Source: Paenibacillus sabinae T27
Lineage (GTDB): Bacteria > Bacillota > Bacilli > Paenibacillales > Paenibacillaceae
Direction of reading: 5' to 3'
NCBI RefSeq assembly: GCF_000612505.1
Contig: NZ_CP004078.1
Coordinates: 2,282,001-2,346,000, forward strand
DNA: 64,000 nt
Each line of letters opens with the position of its first letter. Positions within the stretch are counted from its first letter, which is position 1. Below the pieces are notes generated by a model. That model was not told the origin of the DNA and did no database searches. It worked only from the letters and a program-made list of their open reading frames with translations. A program made the position numbers and the translations under genes. Positions 33,103-41,817 of the stretch are shown piece after piece.

Positions 33103-33319
33103 ACGTCAACCCCTTCTTTCCTAGATATTTTGCTAAGGTAAAAATCTTAAAGCTGTGGGAAGATCGGTACAGATTTTCCTTTGGAAAACTGCGGGAACCG
33201 CAGGGATCGCTTGGTATACGATTTTTCGTGAGAAAATATCGATATGAATTCCCCTCAGTAGAAGGGATTACCCAAGAATCCCCCACTTCAAGTGTTAGCT
33301 AAGTGAGGGAGTGTTCAAC
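33103..33319 (+). ncRNA. Probable omega-RNA / right-end region of the TnpB element
   Basis: The 217 bases after the tnpB stop contain no credible gene but several hairpins: GATCGG...CGATC type pairings near 33160-33240, GGGAACCGCAGGGATCG, and the terminal CCC-CACTT/AAGTG-GGG stem ending about 33309. In studied elements the right end is transcribed with tnpB as the guide scaffold, and the guide is the sequence just outside. By that rule the guide here would begin near 33320. This is by analogy, not direct evidence. Confidence 0.6.
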
Positions 33320-33321
33320 TT

Positions 33322-33344
33322 CTTATTTTATCATCTAAAATAAG
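33322..33344. promoter_or_regulatory. 9-bp inverted repeat upstream of the DUF4173 gene
   Basis: CTTATTTTA and TAAAATAAG are perfect arms around a TCATC spacer, 31 bp before the ATG at 33375. Position and form suit an operator, or a remnant control site of the disrupted neighbour. Confidence 0.5.
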
Positions 33345-33374
33345 GTACAGTAAGTAAAAAATGGAGGGATTACC

Positions 33375-34883
33375 ATGAACGAAGAAGCTGCATCCATCCA
33401 GGCGCGTTCCCTGGCGTTGCCGGCCGCCGCTTTTGCGCTGGGCGTCATTCATCAGTATCTGTTCCTGGGGAACCGCTATGGCGTCTCGTATCCGCTGTTC
33501 ACTGTTCTTTTTTATGCTTATATGCTGGGCTTTGCCAAAGATAAAATCCGCAAGCCCAGGGCGGGGGGATATGCGGGTCTGGCCTTTATCTTTCTGCTTT
33601 CTATGACCTTCGGCCTGTTCGGCAATGAATTTTTTTACCACTTGAACATGGCAGTTATTCCTGTGCTGATCTTCCTGCATTTGGCCTATGTGCTCGGGGA
33701 CGGAAGGCCTGCCTATGACCAGTTCTCCTTAGTCTTCGGGGCGCTCGACCATCTGATTCCGCAGAGCCTGCGGCAGTGGCCCCGTGTCGTTGACATCTTC
33801 AGGAGAGAATCAGGACATCCGGAGGATGGAGGGAACAGGCACGTTCTCGGCAAAGTGCTGATCGGCCTCTGCCTTTCCTTCCCGCTGCTGCTGGTCGTCC
33901 TGCTGCTGCTGTCATCGGCCGACGGCGTGTTTCACAGTGTGCTGTCGGAAATACCTGTATGGCTGAGCAACGTTTCGTTTGTGGAAGGCTTAACCCGGAC
34001 GCTGTGGGCGTTGGTCCTGGGAATGTTCTTTTTCGGGCTTCTGCGGGGATTTCTGTTTCCGTTTCAAGATGAGGGGGTTCCAGGAGTCATGGCACAGCCA
34101 GAGCAGCCGGACAAGGCCGAATGGCCGGATATGCGGGTCGATTCGATCATTGCCGCCACCGTGTTGACTGCGGTTAACACTGTATATGTGCTGTTTGTCT
34201 GTGTGCAATTCTCGTATCTGTTCGGTTCATGGCAGGGGGTGCTGCCGTCGGGTGAGACTTATGCTGAATATGCGAGGAGAGGATTTTTTGAGCTGATTAT
34301 GGTAGCGGGTATCAATTTTATCATCCTGCTCGGGCTGCTCCTGCTGGGGACGAAAGGGACGGAGAGGCTGAACAAGGCGATTCGCGGACTGCTGTATCTA
34401 CTGACGGGCTGCTCGGCGGTGATGCTGTACTCCGCTTATTCGCGGCTGGCTTTATACGAAGAGGCTTACGGCTATACGACCATCCGGTTCCTCGTTCACG
34501 GCTTCATGATTTTTCTGGGGCTGCTGCTGGCGGTGACGGCGCTGCGCATCGGCTTGCCGCGGTTTCCGCTGGCCAAATGCTATATTCTGCTGACTGCTGC
34601 GGCTTATCTCGTTATGAACTTTATCGGCATGGATGCCATGATCGCTGGAAAAAATATCGAGCGCTACGAAGCCACCGGCAAGATCGACGCGGCTTATCTT
34701 CTCACTCTGTCGGACGACGCGGTGCCGCGACTGATCGAGTTCAGCCGTCAGAATAACGGAATGCTGGACAGCGGATTGCGGAATAAGCGCTCGGATTTAG
34801 CGGCTGCTGCGGGCAAGTGGCCTTCCTTTAATCTTTCGCGCCACCGGGCGCTAACGGAGCTGGGGCGGTATTTGGAGAAGTAG
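33375..34883 (+). CDS. DUF4173/DUF4153-like multi-pass membrane protein
   Basis: 502 residues with about eleven membrane helices up to residue 440 and a soluble C-terminal tail of about 60 residues. Features seen in DUF4173 proteins are the N-terminal hydrophobic block, the central cytoplasmic linker (QPEQPDKAEWPDMRVDSIIAATVLTAVNTVYVLFVCVQFSYLFG), YAEYARRGFFELIMVAGINFIILL and the last segment AGKNIERYEATGKIDAAYLLTLSDDAVPRLIEF. Function unknown. GGAGGG precedes the ATG. It begins 55 bp after the transposon end. Confidence 0.85.
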   Translation: MNEEAASIQARSLALPAAAFALGVIHQYLFLGNRYGVSYPLFTVLFYAYMLGFAKDKIRKPRAGGYAGLAFIFLLSMTFGLFGNEFFYHLNMAVIPVLIFLHLAYVLGDGRPAYDQFSLVFGALDHLIPQSLRQWPRVVDIFRRESGHPEDGGNRHVLGKVLIGLCLSFPLLLVVLLLLSSADGVFHSVLSEIPVWLSNVSFVEGLTRTLWALVLGMFFFGLLRGFLFPFQDEGVPGVMAQPEQPDKAEWPDMRVDSIIAATVLTAVNTVYVLFVCVQFSYLFGSWQGVLPSGETYAEYARRGFFELIMVAGINFIILLGLLLLGTKGTERLNKAIRGLLYLLTGCSAVMLYSAYSRLALYEEAYGYTTIRFLVHGFMIFLGLLLAVTALRIGLPRFPLAKCYILLTAAAYLVMNFIGMDAMIAGKNIERYEATGKIDAAYLLTLSDDAVPRLIEFSRQNNGMLDSGLRNKRSDLAAAAGKWPSFNLSRHRALTELGRYLEK

Positions 34884-35021
34884 AGACGAAAGTATATAAC
34901 TCTGCAGTGCCCTTTTTTTTACACGAATGTATGATTGATGCGTAATTATGTAGCTGTTAGTATTACCTCACTTACATAAGTATCGACTGGTTAAGATTAC
35001 GATGTAAGGGGAGCAGAGAGG

Positions 35022-36167
35022 ATGGAGAAAAAATACGATCATTCGTTGGACGCGATGAAAGGCTTTAGCTGTTTGCTGATGATGATGGCTCATACCGGGC
35101 TTGTTTTTTCCGGCAGCAGCCGCTCGCTTCAGATCATCGGTGAATTGGCTCCTATTCTATTTTTCGCCGTGTCCGGCATCACTTCAATCTTCCAGAGCAA
35201 AAAATCCGTTCTGCCGCTGATTGCCTACTATTTCGTCTTCGCCGTCATTGGACTATCCTATAACGCTTTGTGGAGGCCCTATATTTGGTCCGATCCCGTT
35301 TCGGATGTGCCGCAGATCGTGGCGATGAGCGTGCTTGCCATTATTTTGTTAGAAAAATATTTCAGACCCGGCCGCTACGTGTATCTGATATTAGGCGTCT
35401 TCCTGTTCGTCCTGCACTTTGGGTTTACGGCAAAAGTACCTTCTTTTCCGGGTAAGCAATTTTTCATACCGGAGGGGGATTACACCTATTTTACCTTCGT
35501 CCCTTGGTTTTCGATATTTTTGCTTGGCGTGTTCGCCTACCGAAGCCGAAGGTTGGTGAATCTAATCTGCGGTATAGCTGCGGCATGCGGTCTGGCGGCG
35601 GCTTATGCTCTTACCCCGAGGGAGACGGAATTTCTGATAAAATACAACATGTCGCCAGGCTACTTTTTCCTTTCCCTGGTGCTGCTGTTTATGTCGTTCG
35701 CCCTGTTCAGGCTGATCCGGCAGTATTCGTTGAAGAACCCGCTGCTATTTCTCGGCAAACATTCGTTTCTGTTCTTGTACGTTCATGTGTTCCTGATCTT
35801 CATACTCACTTATTTCAAACTGTATTCGATCAACGTCTATATGGTTTGGGCCGGGGTTCTGCTGGTCAGCTATATCGGAATGAACGCTGTTTTATGGATC
35901 AACCGGTATGTTGAAGCGTTATTCAAATACAGGCTGGTCTGGCTCGGGCTGATGCTGCTCATCCTGCTGGTGCCTGCGGCCACCGATTCATATGGACTTA
36001 TTGTGACGTCGGAGGCTGTTCTTGGAATGGCTTTTGCTTGCAATTATAAAAAGCTGTCCCAGGTGATCTTTTCAATGTTTACATTAGTTCCAAAAAGCAC
36101 AAATTTGCAGCCGGACACAGCCGAGCTTTCCAGGCCGATTCGTTCCTTGAAGGATACGGGAAATTGA
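35022..36167 (+). CDS. Acyltransferase-like membrane protein
   Basis: 381 residues with about ten membrane helices. The N-terminal SLDAMKGFSCLLMMMAHTG, with an Asp near a Lys-Gly and a later His in the first helix, resembles integral-membrane acyltransferases and the heparan-alpha-glucosaminide N-acetyltransferase-like (DUF1624) group. The last 35 residues (KSTNLQPDTAELSRPIRSL) are polar and lie in the cytoplasm. Typical work would be moving an acyl group onto a sugar or envelope polymer. GGGGAGCAGAGAGG precedes the ATG. A terminator follows at 36207-36240. Confidence 0.7.
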   Translation: MEKKYDHSLDAMKGFSCLLMMMAHTGLVFSGSSRSLQIIGELAPILFFAVSGITSIFQSKKSVLPLIAYYFVFAVIGLSYNALWRPYIWSDPVSDVPQIVAMSVLAIILLEKYFRPGRYVYLILGVFLFVLHFGFTAKVPSFPGKQFFIPEGDYTYFTFVPWFSIFLLGVFAYRSRRLVNLICGIAAACGLAAAYALTPRETEFLIKYNMSPGYFFLSLVLLFMSFALFRLIRQYSLKNPLLFLGKHSFLFLYVHVFLIFILTYFKLYSINVYMVWAGVLLVSYIGMNAVLWINRYVEALFKYRLVWLGLMLLILLVPAATDSYGLIVTSEAVLGMAFACNYKKLSQVIFSMFTLVPKSTNLQPDTAELSRPIRSLKDTGN

Positions 36168-36206
36168 ACTTGGTGAAAAAAGCAGCCAAGCTTGTCTTAT
36201 AAATAG

Positions 36207-36240
36207 CGGACCTTCGGGGAAACCCGAGGGTCCGTTTTTT
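36207..36240 (+). terminator. Intrinsic terminator
   Basis: CGGACCTTCGGG pairs with CCCGAGGGTCCG around a GAAA tetraloop, with six T after it. Confidence 0.93.
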
Positions 36241-36332
36241 GCTTCGGCTGAAGTTAACCAGTCGCGGGGGCATTCGACATCGTTTTCCGGACACGGTACA
36301 ATGTTTCCGTGTAGGAATGAAGGAGGTCTGTT

Positions 36333-37253
36333 ATGCCGAAGAAAGTAGTCAACCATATTACGGAACTGATCGGAGACACCCCGGTTGTCCGGCTGAACCG
36401 CCTGAGCGGACCGGATGCTGCTGAGCTGTATGTCAAGCTGGAGAAGTTCAATCCGAGCGGAAGCGTCAAAGACCGGGCCGCGTACAATCTGATTCTGCAG
36501 GCGGAGAAGGACGGGCTGCTGAAACCGGGCGGCACCATCATCGAGCCGACGAGCGGCAATACGGGAATTGGTCTGGCGATGAACGCGGCGTCCAAGGGGT
36601 ACCAGGCGATTATGGTTATGCCGGACAATATGACCAAGGAGCGGATCAATCTGCTGAAAGCGTACGGAGCGGAAGTAGTGCTCACGCCCGCCGCCGAGCG
36701 GATGCCGGGAGCCATCGCCAAGGCGCTCGAGCTTGGAAAAGAAATTGAAGGAAGCTTCATCCCGCAGCAGTTCGAGAACAAGGCGAACCCCGACATTCAC
36801 CGGACAACGACCGCGATTGAGATTCTGTCGCAAATGGAGGGGAAGCTGGATGCGTTTGTGGCGACCTCGGGAACCGGCGGCACCATTACCGGCACGGGGG
36901 AGGCGCTGCGGGCGCATCTGCCCGGGGTGCGCATTCTGGTGGTTGAGCCGAAGGGATCGCCTGTATTGTCCGGCGGAGAACCGGGGCCGCACAAGCTGGT
37001 GGGGACAAGTCCGGGTTTCGTGCCCTCCATTTTGAATACGGATGTGTATGACGAGATTGTACAGGTCTCCGATGAGGATGCCCTGAATACCGTCCGGGCG
37101 ATGGCGGCCCAGGAGGGCATTCTGATCGGCCCGTCCGGCGGGGCGGCAGTGTGGGCTGCCATGAGAGAGGCTGAAAGACTGGGCAGCGGCAAGCGGGTGC
37201 TCTGCATTGCGCCCGATTCGGGTGAGCGTTACTTAAGCATGGGGATTTTCTAG
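36333..37253 (+). CDS. cysK: Cysteine synthase A (O-acetylserine sulfhydrylase)
   Basis: 306 residues, normal for the family. It makes cysteine from O-acetylserine and sulfide in the cytosol. The PLP-binding Lys46 is in NPSGSVKDRAA. EPTSGNTGIGLAM is the substrate loop, TSGTGGTITGTGEAL binds the cofactor phosphate, and GPSGGAAVWAA has the Ser contacting the pyridine ring. GAAGGAGG precedes the ATG; TTCGAC and TACAAT about 18 bases apart lie upstream (36264-36300) as a possible promoter. No T-box or S-box is seen. A terminator follows. Confidence 0.96.
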   Translation: MPKKVVNHITELIGDTPVVRLNRLSGPDAAELYVKLEKFNPSGSVKDRAAYNLILQAEKDGLLKPGGTIIEPTSGNTGIGLAMNAASKGYQAIMVMPDNMTKERINLLKAYGAEVVLTPAAERMPGAIAKALELGKEIEGSFIPQQFENKANPDIHRTTTAIEILSQMEGKLDAFVATSGTGGTITGTGEALRAHLPGVRILVVEPKGSPVLSGGEPGPHKLVGTSPGFVPSILNTDVYDEIVQVSDEDALNTVRAMAAQEGILIGPSGGAAVWAAMREAERLGSGKRVLCIAPDSGERYLSMGIF

Positions 37254-37327
37254 CGGACGATTGCATGAATAACGGGCGGGACTGCGAATTTGCGCGGGAC
37301 ACCGCCTGGACGCAATAGCGAGGTACG

Positions 37328-37359
37328 GAAGCCGCTCTTCTTTGAATAGCGGCTTCTTT
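37328..37359 (+). terminator. Intrinsic terminator after cysK
   Basis: GAAGCCGCT pairs with AGCGGCTTC (9 bp) followed by TTTG; T-run is short. Confidence 0.75.
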
Positions 37360-37370
37360 GTCATGGAGCC

Positions 37371-38135
37371 TCATCCCAACACCTTTGAGGGTGGTTTTTT
37401 TTTCGACAATGACAATGCCTTTCTTGGACAGCGATGGATGCAACGGTAGCATTTTTCGCATCGTTTTGACATGAAGACGGGATAATTCCTTGCATCTTTT
37501 TCAAGTGCGGCGGCAGGGCAGTTTCGGATACACTTTCCACAGCCGGTACATCGATCCTTATGGAGATAAATAGGAAATGTCAAATGCTGTCCCAGCCATT
37601 TATTCGGATAGTTCAGAATGCTATAAAGCTTGAAGCGGGGCATATTTAATTGGCAACCGCCGGTTGTCATTTTTGAAAGGAACTCTTGGCAGTCCGCATC
37701 AATTTTATTATCAAGACCTTTTTCATGGTAAAACCATAGTTTCATAAAAGGGGCCAATAATATTCCATCTATTGCCGCGCAGCGGTATGCTCTGTGTGTT
37801 ACCGGGATGATATTTTTCTTTACACAGTATTTGGAAAAGATTCTCAATGTATTTGCGGAATATAATCCGCAGGTCGTAAAGATATAGTCCGGTACAGGCT
37901 TTGCAAGAATGCCGAGGCTCTCCATAAAGCGCAGTATGCGAGTGGACGGATGAGTATGAACGGTAGGAAAACCGAAAACAAAGCCATCGTAATGATTTAA
38001 ATCGAGGTTCCCCGCGATCTGTTCTACCGAATAAACCTCAAGATGAAAATCTCGGTTTAGATTTTCATAAATTCGCTCAGCCACAAATTTCGTGTTCCCG
38101 ACACCAGAATGATACAGAATCAAAATTTTCTTCAC
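37371..38135 (-). CDS. EFR1-family ferrodoxin (flavodoxin-like plus two 4Fe-4S clusters)
   Basis: 254 residues from a GTG start after GGAGGACAAT. The N-terminal flavodoxin-like domain starts KKILILYHSGVGNTKFVAERI, the FMN phosphate loop, with YDGFVFGFPTVHTHPS further on. Two ferredoxin motifs follow near residue 195-240: CTGCGKCIRNCP and CEKCYRCIHRCP. Such EFR1 proteins are thought to transfer electrons; partners are unknown. The gene is visibly richer in A+T than its neighbours and lies alone between terminators on the opposite strand from cysK, which suggests lateral gain. Confidence 0.9.
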   Translation of the reverse strand: MKKILILYHSGVGNTKFVAERIYENLNRDFHLEVYSVEQIAGNLDLNHYDGFVFGFPTVHTHPSTRILRFMESLGILAKPVPDYIFTTCGLYSANTLRIFSKYCVKKNIIPVTHRAYRCAAIDGILLAPFMKLWFYHEKGLDNKIDADCQEFLSKMTTGGCQLNMPRFKLYSILNYPNKWLGQHLTFPIYLHKDRCTGCGKCIRNCPAAALEKDARNYPVFMSKRCEKCYRCIHRCPRKALSLSKKKPPSKVLG

Positions 38136-38167
38136 ATTGTCCTCCGGCGATTCTAAAAATGTTATGT

Positions 38168-38207
38168 AAAAAGCCGTCCCTGAGTCTTACCAAGACACCG
38201 GGACGGC
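38168..38207 (-). terminator. Intrinsic terminator after nadE
   Basis: Read on the minus strand, GCCGTCCC and GGGACGGC form an 8-bp stem followed by CTTTTTAC. Confidence 0.85.
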
Positions 38208-38251
38208 ACATTTACGCTAATAAAAGAGGGGGAACGCGCGTGGTTCCCGTT

Positions 38252-40201
38252 CTACAGCTCTTCCACTTCCCGCAGCCAGAGGGCTGCGGAAGCGTCGCTT
38301 GGCATGCGCCAGTCTCCTCGCGGGGACAGGCTGACGGTGCCTACCTTCGGGCCATCGGGCAGGCACGAGCGTTTGAACTGCTGGGAGAAGAAGCGGCTGT
38401 AGAACACGCGCATCCACTGAACCAGCTGCTCTCTTGTGAAGCGATCGCCGAAAGCGTGCTCCGCGAGATACAGAATTTTGGCGGGCGGAGCGCCCGTTCT
38501 GAGCATGTAATACAGGTAGAAATCATGTACATCGTATGGGCCCAGAATGTCTTCCGTGAGCTGGGCGATCTCGCCATCCGGTGAAGGAGGCAGCAGCTCC
38601 GGACTGATTCCCGTGTCGATAATATCGTACAGGAACCTGGCGGCCGTTTCGTCCGCCTCGTGGTCCGCGTACCACTGGACGACATATTTGATCAGCGTCT
38701 TCGGAATCCCCGAATTGACACCGTACATGGACATGTGGTCGCCGTTATAGGTGCACCAGCCGAGAGCCAGCTCGGACAGGTCGCCGGTGCCGATGACGAT
38801 GCCGCCGTTCTTGTTGGCGAGATCCATCAGAATCTGCGTCCGCTCTCTGGCCTGAACGTTCTCGTAGGTTAAATCGTGGACGTCCTTGTCATGCCCGATA
38901 TCCTCGAAATGCTGCAGACAGGCGTCCTTGATATCGACGACCTTCATCGAAGCCCCCAGGGCCTTGATCAGGCCGACGGCATTATCGTACGTCCGGTTCG
39001 TCGTTCCGAAGCCGGGCATCGTGACGGCGAGCACGTCGCTCGCCGGGCGTCCAAGCAGCTGCATCGCTCTTACGGCAACAAGCAGCGCGAGCGTGGAATC
39101 GAGCCCGCCTGAGATGCCGATGACCGCCTGCTTCGTGCCGATGTGGCGGATGCGCTTCATCAGGCCGGAGGTCTGAATCGCCAGAATTTCCTGGCAGCGT
39201 TCGTCCCGCTGCAGCGGATTGCCTGGAACAAAGGGATTGGTGACCACTTTGCGGGCCAGCTCCCGGGGCGAATCGCTCTGCGGGGCGGGGTTGCTGAACG
39301 CAATCTCGCGGTAATCGGCGCCGCCCCGGCCGCCGCGGAAGGTTCCCATAATGATCCGCGAATAATGGATCTTCGGAATGTCGATGTCGGCGACGGTTAT
39401 CCGGCTCTCATGGATGAACCGTTCGGATTCCGCCAGCATCTGCCCATTCTCGGCGATGAGGGAATGGCCGCCGAAGACGACGTCCGTCGACGATTCGCCG
39501 GTATTGCTGCCGGCATAGACATATCCCGCCACGCAGGAAGCGGATTGGCTGCTGACAAGCTGCCGGCGGTAATCCGCCTTGCCGACAAGCTCGTTGCTGG
39601 CGGACGGGTTGAACAGCAGCACCGCCCCCGCCTGGGCCAGCCGACTGCTCGGAGGAACGGGAACCCACAGATCCTCGCAGATTTCCACGCCGAAGACCAG
39701 GTTGGAATTCTCTTCGGAGACAAAGAGGAGATCGCTGCCAATCGGGACCACGGCTCCCCCGATGCGCAGCTCTGAAGTCTCGAGCTCCTCGGCTCCGGCG
39801 AACCACCGGGGCTCGTAAAACTCGCTGTAGCCGGGAATGCAGGTCTTCGGTACAATCCCGAGAATGTTTCCGCTTTGTATAACGGCGGCGCAGTTGTAGA
39901 GCCGTCCTCTGATCTCGATGGGAAGGCCGGCAATTACGACCATGCCAAGGCCTGCTGTCTTGCGGGCGATGGCAAGCAGCGCCTCCAGCGCGGAGTCAAG
40001 CAGCCGGCGCTGCATGAATAAGTCCGCGCACGTGTAGCCGGTGATGCTGAGCTCCGGCAGTACCAGGTATTCAACCTGCTGCTTGTCCGCCTGTTCAATA
40101 ATTTCCATAATTTTATCAGCATTAAATGCGCAGTCGGCAACCCGCAGCTCGGGGGAAGCGGCCGCGACTCTTGCGAATCCGAAATTCTGCAATGGTTTCA
40201 C
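38252..40201 (-). CDS. nadE: Glutamine-dependent NAD+ synthase
   Basis: 649 residues from GTG 40201. The N-terminal nitrilase-like amidase domain (about 1-290) contains the Glu in LPELSITGY, a Lys in GIVPKTCIPGYSEFYE and the Cys in GVEICEDLW. The C-terminal ATP-pyrophosphatase domain (about 330-640) has the P-loop GISGGLDSTLAL, and TGDLSELALGWCTYNGDHMSMYGVN. It converts nicotinic acid adenine dinucleotide to NAD+ with glutamine as ammonia source. Two-domain form explains the length. It is alone on the minus strand, with a terminator 45 bp beyond the stop. Confidence 0.96.
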   Translation of the reverse strand: MKPLQNFGFARVAAASPELRVADCAFNADKIMEIIEQADKQQVEYLVLPELSITGYTCADLFMQRRLLDSALEALLAIARKTAGLGMVVIAGLPIEIRGRLYNCAAVIQSGNILGIVPKTCIPGYSEFYEPRWFAGAEELETSELRIGGAVVPIGSDLLFVSEENSNLVFGVEICEDLWVPVPPSSRLAQAGAVLLFNPSASNELVGKADYRRQLVSSQSASCVAGYVYAGSNTGESSTDVVFGGHSLIAENGQMLAESERFIHESRITVADIDIPKIHYSRIIMGTFRGGRGGADYREIAFSNPAPQSDSPRELARKVVTNPFVPGNPLQRDERCQEILAIQTSGLMKRIRHIGTKQAVIGISGGLDSTLALLVAVRAMQLLGRPASDVLAVTMPGFGTTNRTYDNAVGLIKALGASMKVVDIKDACLQHFEDIGHDKDVHDLTYENVQARERTQILMDLANKNGGIVIGTGDLSELALGWCTYNGDHMSMYGVNSGIPKTLIKYVVQWYADHEADETAARFLYDIIDTGISPELLPPSPDGEIAQLTEDILGPYDVHDFYLYYMLRTGAPPAKILYLAEHAFGDRFTREQLVQWMRVFYSRFFSQQFKRSCLPDGPKVGTVSLSPRGDWRMPSDASAALWLREVEEL

Positions 40202-40315
40202 CTATCCTCTGTATGAATATTATTTCGCTTTCATTAATTTAGCACAGTTCCAGCCTTTTCTAAACCAGTTGGTCCCCAAGACGCTGGACCGTAACAAGGG
40301 GAGCTTCCCCTATTG

Positions 40316-40750
40316 TTACCCCGCGAGCAGTACGACTGCAATAAACACCAGCTGGAGCAGGGTGCGGACAGGAAGCCCGGGAACCGGACTCCCGGCAATG
40401 GTCAGCTTCTTGCGGGCCGCATGCACATTGGCCGGAAACATGATGATCAGCAGCGCAGCCAGACACCAGGACGCCGTCCGCGATGTGGCGGGAAAGAGCA
40501 GGCCCACAGCGCCGGCTATCTCAAGCAGGCCGGTGAGGGTCACGATAAGCCCGGGTTGCCTAAAAGAGGGGGGCACCATGCGGATCAAGTCGGCTCTGCG
40601 TTTTCCCCAGTGGGCGGAAGCGGTAAGCAGCAGCATGACGGCTGCGGCCGCTTGCAGCGACGGCTGCCAGCCGTCGAAAGGGGTGAGGCCAAACAGTCCA
40701 AGCACGCGGAACAGTACGAAAGAAACAATAAGGGCGATGAAAGGCGCCAT
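40316..40750 (-). CDS. DoxX-like membrane protein
   Basis: 144 residues from ATG 40750, after AGGAGGAAT; an in-frame ATG at 40789 gives a longer but unsupported start. Four hydrophobic helices with the DoxX-type pattern VFLL-replaced ALIVSFVLFRVLGLFG, AVMLLLTASAHWGKRR, GLIVTLTGLLEIAGAVGLL and AALLIIMFPANVHAA. The His-Trp in the second helix and Asn-Val-His in the fourth are typical of the group. Function of DoxX-like proteins is mostly unknown. It follows a LysR gene by about 40 bp on the same strand and could be its target. A 14-bp hairpin overlaps the stop codon (40291-40318). Confidence 0.8.
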   Translation of the reverse strand: MAPFIALIVSFVLFRVLGLFGLTPFDGWQPSLQAAAAVMLLLTASAHWGKRRADLIRMVPPSFRQPGLIVTLTGLLEIAGAVGLLFPATSRTASWCLAALLIIMFPANVHAARKKLTIAGSPVPGLPVRTLLQLVFIAVVLLAG

Positions 40751-40789
40751 GGGTATTCCTCCTGTCGAAATGGAATGGATGCTTAACAT

Positions 40790-41665
40790 TCAGCTGTCTC
40801 CTTGACCGAAGTTCTCGAAAAACTTGGTCGCCAGAGTTGACGCATATTTTCCCTTCATCATAATAGCCGCAATGCGCGTGTGCAACGAGTCGCTGTTGAT
40901 TTCTTTATAGACCAGGTTGCCGCTGCTTACCAGTCCGAAAGCGGATTTCGGCACGATGCCGATGCCAAGACCCGCATTGGCCCACAGCAGCGTGGTCCGG
41001 GCGTCGTCGTTCATGCAGAAGAGCTGCGGCTCGAAGCCGTGCCCCAGGCAGGCCTCTGTGATAAGCTGCTCGAACCGCCGGTAGATGATCAGGGGCTTGT
41101 CTTTGAGCTCTCCCAGATCAACCGAAGGCTGACCGGGGCAAAAGTCCAGCTCCCGGCTCATGACAGCGATCATCGGTTCGGAATCGGCATAGCGGCATTC
41201 GAGGTTGGCCGGATTGAACGGCGTGCGGACAATGCCGAGCTCCACGATTCCCCTGGCCAGCAGGTCAATGATTTTGAATGTGTTGCCCTCATGAATTTCA
41301 AATTTGACTCCTTCATAGGTCCTGTGGAACTCGCACAGCCGATTCTGCAGCAGGGCAGACCCCGAGGAGGAGACGGTTCCGATGGACAGCGTCCCCGTTA
41401 GTCCCTTGACATAATCACCGATTTCCCTTGCCGTAGCATCGGCCAAATCGAGAATTTGCTGCGCCCGGTTTCTCAGGATCACCCCTGCGTCCGTGAGCTG
41501 GATGCTGCGCGGTCCCCGCTCCACCAGCTTGACCCCAAGCTCTTCCTCCAGCTGCTTTAACTGCTGACTAAGCGGCGGCTGGGCCATTTGCAGCTTTCGC
41601 GCCGCCGATGTAATCTGGCCTTCCTCCGCAATCGTCAGAAAATATTTAAGCTGTCTGATGTCCAT
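40790..41665 (-). CDS. LysR-family transcriptional regulator
   Basis: 291 residues from ATG 41665, with GGAG eight bases upstream; an upstream in-frame ATG at 41719 lacks a site. The helix-turn-helix is standard (MDIRQLKYFLTIAEEGQITSAARKLQMAQPPLSQQLKQLEEELG). The rest is the periplasmic-binding-like effector domain (GTLSIGTVSSSGSALL, EGNTFKIIDLLARGIVELGIVRTP, NAGLGIGIVPKSA). The sequence is of the CbbR/CynR-like type; the effector is unknown. The divergent ABC exporter genes (41818 on) and the DoxX-like gene downstream are possible targets. Confidence 0.93.
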   Translation of the reverse strand: MDIRQLKYFLTIAEEGQITSAARKLQMAQPPLSQQLKQLEEELGVKLVERGPRSIQLTDAGVILRNRAQQILDLADATAREIGDYVKGLTGTLSIGTVSSSGSALLQNRLCEFHRTYEGVKFEIHEGNTFKIIDLLARGIVELGIVRTPFNPANLECRYADSEPMIAVMSRELDFCPGQPSVDLGELKDKPLIIYRRFEQLITEACLGHGFEPQLFCMNDDARTTLLWANAGLGIGIVPKSAFGLVSSGNLVYKEINSDSLHTRIAAIMMKGKYASTLATKFFENFGQGDS

Positions 41666-41817
41666 TATGCATCTCCGCCTTATTGATATGTTAATCGTAT
41701 CGGAGAGATACGAATCCAATATTATTAATATGGGAATAGGTATGCCATAATCATAACTGGCTTTTATTGTTTGTGAAATATATTACGTATACTTTCTCGA
41801 ATGGGTGTGACCAAGCA

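Larger units (their letters stand above)
31956..33320 (+). mobile_element. IS200/IS605-superfamily element, IS1341 type (TnpB only)
   Basis: The left end is near ATCGAACATATGTGCTATAATGG (about 31957 onward, written from both arms of a short AT-rich hairpin), with an extended -10 TGCTATAAT. The right end is near 33319, where CCC-CACTT (33280-33288) pairs with AAGTG-GGG (33301-33309) and is followed by AGTGTTCAAC, as in related elements. There are no terminal inverted repeats or target duplications, as expected for this superfamily. No TnpA is present, so mobility would need a helper. Boundaries are approximate. Confidence 0.8.

Noticed and set aside
33083..33286. 67-residue minus-strand frame
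   Set aside because: Antisense to the predicted TnpB guide-RNA region and tnpB end; no ribosome site.
34890..35021. CTTACAT...ATGTAAG inverted repeat upstream of the acyltransferase-like gene
   Set aside because: Short arms far apart in AT-rich DNA; likely by chance.
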